NCBI GenBank assembly: GCA_004554075.1
Contig: SFOB01000072.1
Location: 1 to 12,438, forward strand
Reading direction: 5' to 3'
Length of the DNA stretch: 12,438 bases
Source of the DNA: Treponema sp.
GTDB taxonomy: Bacteria; Spirochaetota; Spirochaetia; Treponematales; Treponemataceae
Part shown: positions 6,694-12,438 of the stretch, piece by piece
Layout of the letters: each line of letters starts with the position of its first letter
Position numbering within the stretch: the first letter of the stretch is position 1
Made by a program: the position numbers and the translations under genes
The notes under the pieces: generated by a model
Database searches by the model: none
Told to the model about the DNA's origin: nothing
Seen by the model: the letters and a program-made list of their open reading frames with translations, nothing else

Positions 6694-8760
6694 ATGAAAA
6701 AGATTTCCGCGTTAATTTTTTCAGCTCTATTTGCCGCAGGTGCGCTTTTTGCACAGGTTACTACAGATGATGCTGGACTTCGTGTTCCTGAAGACAGAAT
6801 AAGAACTGGTAATGAAGGCTTTGCTTCTGAGGAATTCCGGCGCGGTGTACAGGCTTATTACAAGGGAGCCTTTAACGAAGCAATTGTTCAGTTTGAAAAG
6901 GCTCTGGCCTATCTTCCGGATGATAACCTGATTCTTGACTGGCTTGGAAAGGCCTATTACAAGGCAGGTCTTGAAGGCTCTGCTTTAAGCTACTGGAATA
7001 ATGCAAGAGAAAACGGCTACGGCGGTCTTCTTCTTGAAAATAAAATTGAAATTGTAAGGGAAAGACGTGTAACCGGAGATTCAACTGATAAACTTATGCG
7101 TTTTTCTGAGGCAGGAGCCTTTCCTGGAGACTTTCAGGGAAATCTTGTTTTCAGCGGACCTGTAGCCGTTCAGCCTAATTATGACGGTACAATGTGGATT
7201 GCCGCTTACAACACAAACGAAATCATTCTTTTGAATCAAAATGGAAAGGTTGTAGACCGCCTGGAAGGACCAGTAAATGGTTTTGACCGTCCAAGTGATA
7301 TTCTGCGTCTTCATGACGGAAGACTGCTTGTAAGTGAACATGCAGGAGACCGTCTTGCCCTGCTTACAGAAAAGGGCCGCTTTGAACGTTATATAGGCAG
7401 TAAGGGGCGCGGTAAGGGCGGCCTTGTTGGTCCTCTTTATCTTGCCCAGGATTATCTTGAGCGTATTTACGTAACTGATTATGGTAACCGCAGAATTGAT
7501 GTATTTGATAAGGAAGGAGAACCTGTATTCTTCTTTGGAAGCGGCAATGCAGATTTTGCTGGTTTAAAAGGTCCTACCGGTATTGCCATTGCAGATGACC
7601 GTGTTTTTGTTGCAGATGATCAGCGCGGAAACATTTACGAATTTGACAGAGCTGGAAACTATATCCGTGAGCTTGTAGAACCAGGAACCTTTAAGAAACC
7701 TGAATCCTTAAAATACTGGAACGGCAGCCTTATTGTATGCGATTCAAACCGCATTGTTTCTGTTGATTCAGATACAGGTGCACTTTTTGAATATGTAAGA
7801 ACCGGCAATGCTCCGTCACGTGTTACTTCTGCCAGTCCTGATGTAAACGGAAATGTAATTGTAACTGATTTTACTTCTAATGAAGTTTATGTAATGTCCA
7901 AGGTTCAGGAACTTGTTGGCGGCCTTTTTGTTCAGATTGAACAGATAGATGCTTCTAAGTTTCCTAATGTAACTGTTGAACTTCGTGTAGAAAACCGTCA
8001 CCGTCAGCCGGTTGTGGGTCTTCAGGAAGAAAACTTTTACCTCACAGAAAATATGAGACCGGTTTCTAAACTGAAGATGCTGGGCGCGGCTTCTAACAAT
8101 ACTGATGCAGACATTACTATAATCATTGACCGTTCTGTAAATGCTTCTTTGTATGGACGGGAAATTGAAAGCAGCGTAAAGGAAATTGCCGCCTCGATGA
8201 AGGAGAGGGGAACACTTCGCATTGTTGCGGCTGGCGCTATTCCTGCTGTGGAATATGTTGGTAAGCCTGGCTCTCTCGGAGATTTTAGTCTTGCAGCCCT
8301 TAAAACAAAAGAGACTTCTTCTGCTGCCTGTGACCTGGCCCTTCGACTTGCTTCAAATGACCTTATTAATGCAGCAAAAAAACGAGGAATTGTATTAATC
8401 ACCTCTGGAAGTTCAAATAAACTTACTTTTGAAAAATATAATCTTGCAGAGCTTTCTTCTTACATGAATAACAATTCAATTTCCTTCTCGTTAATTCAGC
8501 TGGATCAGGGAGCAATGGGAGATGAACTTTCATATGTTTCAGAAAGCACTTCGGGGGATACATATTATGTATTCCGTCCTCAGGGGCTTAGTGATGTTGT
8601 AAAGGATATAATTGAACTGCCTCAGGGAATCTACCAGCTTTCATTTACCTCTGCAATGACAACAAACTTTGGAACTAACTATCTTCCTCTTGAAGCAGAA
8701 GTTTACCTTTTGAACAGAAGCGGCCGCGACGAAACCGGTTATTTTGCTCCTCTTCAATAA
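6694..8760 (+). CDS. Exported TPR / NHL beta-propeller / vWA-like protein
   Basis: About 688 residues. A signal peptide (KKISALIFSALFAAGALFAQ) predicts export; no lipobox Cys follows. A TPR-like helical part (about 45-110) is followed by a beta-propeller of NHL type (about 150-405) with repeated patterns such as RIYVTDYGNRRIDVFDKEG and NGNVIVTDFTSNEVYVM. The C-terminal part (about 425-665) resembles vWFA-like proteins: a VTVELRVENRHRQPVVGLQ lead-in, ADITIIIDRSVNAS at the metal-site position, and a later GIVLITSGSS strand. The metal motif DxSxS reads D-R-S-V-N here, so metal binding may be lost. ATG at 6694 is preferred over the TTG just before it at 6691; AAGGCAGG in the end of the previous gene is the likely ribosome site. 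It is last in the operon. The role is unknown; a periplasmic scaffold is an inference. Confidence 0.8.
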   Translation: MKKISALIFSALFAAGALFAQVTTDDAGLRVPEDRIRTGNEGFASEEFRRGVQAYYKGAFNEAIVQFEKALAYLPDDNLILDWLGKAYYKAGLEGSALSYWNNARENGYGGLLLENKIEIVRERRVTGDSTDKLMRFSEAGAFPGDFQGNLVFSGPVAVQPNYDGTMWIAAYNTNEIILLNQNGKVVDRLEGPVNGFDRPSDILRLHDGRLLVSEHAGDRLALLTEKGRFERYIGSKGRGKGGLVGPLYLAQDYLERIYVTDYGNRRIDVFDKEGEPVFFFGSGNADFAGLKGPTGIAIADDRVFVADDQRGNIYEFDRAGNYIRELVEPGTFKKPESLKYWNGSLIVCDSNRIVSVDSDTGALFEYVRTGNAPSRVTSASPDVNGNVIVTDFTSNEVYVMSKVQELVGGLFVQIEQIDASKFPNVTVELRVENRHRQPVVGLQEENFYLTENMRPVSKLKMLGAASNNTDADITIIIDRSVNASLYGREIESSVKEIAASMKERGTLRIVAAGAIPAVEYVGKPGSLGDFSLAALKTKETSSAACDLALRLASNDLINAAKKRGIVLITSGSSNKLTFEKYNLAELSSYMNNNSISFSLIQLDQGAMGDELSYVSESTSGDTYYVFRPQGLSDVVKDIIELPQGIYQLSFTSAMTTNFGTNYLPLEAEVYLLNRSGRDETGYFAPLQ

Positions 8761-8770
8761 CTTCAATTAA

Positions 8771-11700
8771 TTAAAACTCTGCTTTTGCGCCTAAGGTAAG
8801 GTTCAAATTGAATCTGTCTGCAGCCTTCTGGTTCAGAATCAGAGTACCGCCTAAGCCTGCATTAACATTATAGTATTCAAGAAAATCTATTCCCACTGTA
8901 TGGGTGTAAGAGTATTTTTGTTTTAAAAGAGCATCGCTTCTTCCAATTTCTGCAGTAAAACTGTCTTTTCTAGAAATTTCAAAACTGGTGCTTTTTGCCT
9001 GTGGAATTAAAAGATATGCTGCGCTTGTTATAAGACTTGATTTTGAAGGTCTTGAATATGAAAGTGTATTTCGTACATTCCAGTTACCGATATCTTCAAA
9101 TGAAAAATTAAACTGTTCAGTTACAATTGATTTTGTACTGATAAATAAAAGCAGCTGGGTATAAGCCTGTATATTTATTTTCAGATTTCCAGGATCATCT
9201 CGTGGAATCTTAAAAAGAGCTGTAAGGCTTGTAGAAAGTTCTTCCTGATTAAACCATCTGAATTGTTTTCCTGCGCTGTTGCTTCCAAAATTATTTACAG
9301 AATTATTTGTAAGCACAAGCTTGATCTGATATAAATCAGAAAGAGGAGTCTGATTCTTTATTTCCCGTGAAATTGCAAGAGTTAGAGAAGAAGGTATGAA
9401 TATATCCTTTTTTGAATTGAAGAGACTGCGGCGGAAATTTCCTTCATATTTTGCAGAATAAGATGTTCCTGAGGAAAGCTTTTCTTTAAGCCCCGGATCA
9501 AAAAGCTCGTAAAAAGGAATGCTTGTGTAAAACCAGCTTCTATTATTTTGAAGGGCAAAGAGCCTTGAAGCGTCACTTTTGTAATTTCCGCCGGCTTGTA
9601 TAGTCTCAGAGCCGCTGCCGGTTCGTGAAATCTCAAAGGTTAGAGTCTTTTTATCTAAAGTAAAAGGAAGTGCAAGAGAAAGATTTTCCTTGTCTGTAAA
9701 AAGTGTGTTATCCTGAGTTGAGTTTGAAGCAAGGGTATAAATGTCAGAAATCTCGTAAGAAACTTTTGGCTTAAAAGTCAACTTTGATTTTTCAAAAGGA
9801 AAAACTCCGTTAAGGCTTGCAGACAGAAGAATGTTTCTGTTAGAGGCAGAATCTGTTCCATCAGAAAAAGCGAGGGCAGAAACTTTATACCAGCTTTCAC
9901 CATAGGAAGGAAGCTGGTTTTTCTGCTGCTGGAATTTTTGTGAAGCTGAAAACTTTGTACTTATACCAAATTCAGAACTTTTGATTTTCTGAGTAAATGA
10001 AGCATTGATTTCTGAACTCTGTTTTGAATTATAAGCTGCATCAAAGGCAGATGCTTTTAAGCCTGCTTTTAAGTTTACTTTTAAAGGTGAAAAATCTAAT
10101 GCAAAAGCATTTTCCTTTCGTAATTCGTTTGAAGAAGTTTTGTATCGGAAGGTATCTTCTGCAGAAATAATCTTAAAGATAAACAGATTTTCATCTGTTT
10201 TAATGCTGTGGCCTGCTTCAGAAAACTGAGCTGAGTTTATAAAGTTTTGTATTGCAGCATCGCCCGAAAGCTTGATGCCTGCAAGGTTCATACTGGCCTT
10301 TGTCTTTAAGCTTACATAAGGTTCAGGAGAAAGAAAGTTTCCGCTTCCCTGATCTGATTCAAGAGAAAGGTCCAGATCTTTTATAAGGTCAAAATCTCCG
10401 GCAGATAAAAGACTCTTTTCATTTTTGTATTTTACAGCTGCATAATTTTTTGCAGTACCGTAATTTACAGCATCATTAAATGTAAGCTTTTCTACAAGCG
10501 CCTGCTGGTCTTCCCCGCTGCTGGCCGGCAGTTCAAGAGTAAGTCTTGAAGGAATTACAGCTTTATTGATTGTAAGAGAGTAATCGTTTTGTGAAAGAAG
10601 CGTATCATCAAAATAAACTTCGTTTGAATCAGTAAGAATTGTAATTGTATGAAGACTTTCTTTTTCTGTAACAGCAGAAAGATTTTTTACTTCCAGATAT
10701 ATTGCAGTATCTCCCTGATTTTTTGTTCCTGTATCCTGATCAAGAATCAAAGTAAGAGGAGCCTGAAAAGCGTCGTCAGTTTTATTCACGAAATTTATGC
10801 TGGCAAGGATTTTTTTATAAGGAGAAAAATCCTGGGGACTAAAGCTTACTGTAGAAACCATTTCCGGGATTTGAATAATTTTATCCGGATTACTGGCCTT
10901 TTCTTTAAGATAAGAGTCCAAGACATCGGTCCAGTAATATAAGAGGAGGCCTGTTGCGGTGTTGTCATTCAAAAGAGAGACTGCAGATTTCTCTGTAAGA
11001 ATCAAACCATATTTTTCATAGCTGATGCCGGCAGAAAGTGCAGTAAAGCTGTTTTTTTGATTTCCTGTTGCTGCATAAGAGTTATTCGGGCTGACTGGCA
11101 ATCTTGTTGTAAGCGAGAGGTCTGCTGAAAGTTCAGGAAGAATATCAAACTTAAGACCTGCGGCTGCCGCAACTGCACCGGAAGAAAAATCTGAGTTTTC
11201 TTCCTGCCAGGTTATAAGCAGCTGGTCTGCTTCTGAAACAGACTGATTTAATTCTATAACGCCGGTGTTTTCATTGTAACTTGTGCCGGTTAAGAGAATG
11301 CCGTTTTTATAAACCTGAACAGTTCCAGCTGCAGCCTTTTTAGAAATTACCAGCTGGGTTACAGGAGAATAAGTTCTGGCACGGACAGAAAGATCTGTTG
11401 TCTGTGCAAGCCCAAGATAGATTTCCGGACAGTCTTCTGAAAAAGGATAAAGACTCTCTGGATTATCTTTATTTGAAACACGGGTACTTTCAGGTTCTGA
11501 TTCAAAAAAGTTATCTAAAAGACCTGTATATAATTCGTAGGTCTGTGAAGCAGAATATTTTGAAACCGGAATTTCTGATTTATCTGCAATTACAAGATAA
11601 TCAACTTCTGCTTTGTTTTTGCGGCTTAAGCCGCTGTCGTAAATAAGAGGGCAGAGGAAGGGTGAAAAGCCTTTATAATTCTGGATTATTAATGCATTTT

Positions 11701-12438
11701 CGCCTTCAATTGTTGTAATCATATCATAAGCATATTTATTCAAATCATATTTTCCGCCTGCTCCAAGCTCCGTCTGAATCTTTCCAAGGAAGCTCTGAGT
11801 ATCTGTCCAGGAACCTGCGGCGGTAACTATGGTCTGGGCATTCTGAGGGAGAGTAAAAGTTACAAGAATGGATGGAATCTCTCCGTAAGAGTTTTTGCCG
11901 CCGCCTGCTTCATAAGAAATATATAATCTTGGTTCCTGTGCTGTTAATACAATAGAGTATTCATCTTTTCTAAGACGGCGGTAGTTTTTACCACGCCCAT
12001 CAGTATAAGTTCCGGCTTTGTTTTCTATGTAAATATTTTCAATTTCATAAAGAAACTGTGATGCGGCTTGTGGAAAATGAAATTCCCGGCCGTAAGCAAA
12101 ATCTTCTGCAGGAATTTTTATATCGGACACCCTGTTCATTCCGTAATAGATTTCACTTTTTGTTTCTGTCATGTCGTAACGAAGAAGAAATTCAGCCTTT
12201 ATTTTTTCAGAAGGAGAAGTAAGTTGTAAAAACATTCCCGGAGCCTGATTGTTTCCTCCCTGAAGTGCATAACCAAAATGCTCGGCAGAATAGCCTTTAT
12301 TCATGGTTATACCCCGGTTAGAAAGCCTGAAGTGCCTTATAATTTCGTCTCCCTTATAGCCAAAGGCAAAGGTGTTTCTTGAAAACTCTTCTGCAAAGGC
12401 AGCTTCAAAATACCAGTGATTATTAATGGTAAGCAGGG
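8771..12438 (-). CDS. Very large putative outer-membrane beta-barrel protein, N-terminus beyond right edge
   Basis: At least 1221 residues. The frame has a Met codon at 12304, but the 44 codons upstream to the window edge are all open and fit the protein (YFEAAFAEEFSRNTFAFGY), so that Met is internal and the true start lies outside. The first 330 or so residues are beta-rich and globular. At about residue 328-368 from that Met is a VQVYKNGILLTGTSYNENTG motif, like extracellular or periplasmic beta-sandwich repeats. After roughly 380 come long runs of alternating polar and hydrophobic residues rich in Ser, Asn, Lys and aromatics, typical of barrel strands. It ends NLNLTLGAKAEF; a terminal Phe after an alternating strand is the signal read by the BAM machinery. 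The layout, with long beta segments and a huge barrel, recalls giant barrels such as SprA, but I cannot claim homology. It converges on the NHL-protein gene with 10 bases between the stops. Confidence 0.75.
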   Translation of the reverse strand, partial: LLTINNHWYFEAAFAEEFSRNTFAFGYKGDEIIRHFRLSNRGITMNKGYSAEHFGYALQGGNNQAPGMFLQLTSPSEKIKAEFLLRYDMTETKSEIYYGMNRVSDIKIPAEDFAYGREFHFPQAASQFLYEIENIYIENKAGTYTDGRGKNYRRLRKDEYSIVLTAQEPRLYISYEAGGGKNSYGEIPSILVTFTLPQNAQTIVTAAGSWTDTQSFLGKIQTELGAGGKYDLNKYAYDMITTIEGENALIIQNYKGFSPFLCPLIYDSGLSRKNKAEVDYLVIADKSEIPVSKYSASQTYELYTGLLDNFFESEPESTRVSNKDNPESLYPFSEDCPEIYLGLAQTTDLSVRARTYSPVTQLVISKKAAAGTVQVYKNGILLTGTSYNENTGVIELNQSVSEADQLLITWQEENSDFSSGAVAAAAGLKFDILPELSADLSLTTRLPVSPNNSYAATGNQKNSFTALSAGISYEKYGLILTEKSAVSLLNDNTATGLLLYYWTDVLDSYLKEKASNPDKIIQIPEMVSTVSFSPQDFSPYKKILASINFVNKTDDAFQAPLTLILDQDTGTKNQGDTAIYLEVKNLSAVTEKESLHTITILTDSNEVYFDDTLLSQNDYSLTINKAVIPSRLTLELPASSGEDQQALVEKLTFNDAVNYGTAKNYAAVKYKNEKSLLSAGDFDLIKDLDLSLESDQGSGNFLSPEPYVSLKTKASMNLAGIKLSGDAAIQNFINSAQFSEAGHSIKTDENLFIFKIISAEDTFRYKTSSNELRKENAFALDFSPLKVNLKAGLKASAFDAAYNSKQSSEINASFTQKIKSSEFGISTKFSASQKFQQQKNQLPSYGESWYKVSALAFSDGTDSASNRNILLSASLNGVFPFEKSKLTFKPKVSYEISDIYTLASNSTQDNTLFTDKENLSLALPFTLDKKTLTFEISRTGSGSETIQAGGNYKSDASRLFALQNNRSWFYTSIPFYELFDPGLKEKLSSGTSYSAKYEGNFRRSLFNSKKDIFIPSSLTLAISREIKNQTPLSDLYQIKLVLTNNSVNNFGSNSAGKQFRWFNQEELSTSLTALFKIPRDDPGNLKINIQAYTQLLLFISTKSIVTEQFNFSFEDIGNWNVRNTLSYSRPSKSSLITSAAYLLIPQAKSTSFEISRKDSFTAEIGRSDALLKQKYSYTHTVGIDFLEYYNVNAGLGGTLILNQKAADRFNLNLTLGAKAEF

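Noticed and set aside
8037..8402. Minus-strand open frame of 121 codons
   Set aside because: It is antisense to the vWA-like region of the exported protein, and no ribosome site or family feature was seen.
12302..12304. ATG codon (minus strand) as the start of the giant barrel protein
   Set aside because: The frame remains open for 44 more codons to the window edge and those residues continue the same beta-rich pattern; no ribosome site precedes this Met.
1..12438. CRISPR arrays, tRNA or rRNA genes, insertion sequences
   Set aside because: I saw no regularly spaced repeats, tRNA-like cloverleaf sequence, transposase motifs or terminal inverted repeats; genes are packed with short gaps throughout.

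Overview
The window reads like a moderately AT-rich chromosome segment from an anaerobic spirochaete, most likely a host-associated Treponema. The evidence is indirect: an oxygen-independent class III ribonucleotide reductase, lipoprotein N-acyltransferase, a divergent galactokinase, and a very large outer-membrane protein beside an exported TPR/NHL-propeller protein. No 16S rRNA or other taxonomic marker is present. All 12.4 kb is densely packed. There are no mobile elements, tRNAs, rRNAs, CRISPR arrays or gene-free stretches over 300 bases.

Left part (1-3945, minus strand): nrdR and nrdD overlap by four bases. NrdD continues off the left edge, so only its first 491 residues are seen. A good sigma-70-type promoter lies upstream of nrdR, and a plausible NrdR box fills its spacer, suggesting that the repressor controls itself and the reductase. 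Further right on the same strand is lnt, whose catalytic triad is intact. It has its own putative promoter, which would leave almost no mRNA leader.

Middle (4024-8760, plus strand): a tight run galK-like, surE, a cytoplasmic TPR protein and an exported TPR/NHL/vWA-like protein, with gaps of 2, 22 and about 3 bases. This is most likely one operon. It diverges from lnt across 78 bases that hold overlapping candidate promoters and a short inverted repeat. The galactokinase homologue has lost a key galactose-binding Asp and has an altered phosphate loop, so its substrate is open to question.

Right part (8771 to the edge, minus strand): one very long open frame that stays open to the window end, so its N-terminus is missing. 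It ends in alternating beta-strand sequence with a terminal Phe, as outer-membrane barrels do. It converges on the exported NHL protein with only 10 bases between stop codons.

Most of the content is housekeeping. The parts most likely to hold undescribed biology are the modified GalK homologue, the exported TPR/NHL/vWA-like protein and the giant outer-membrane protein. I see no clear evidence of a new defence or mobile system.
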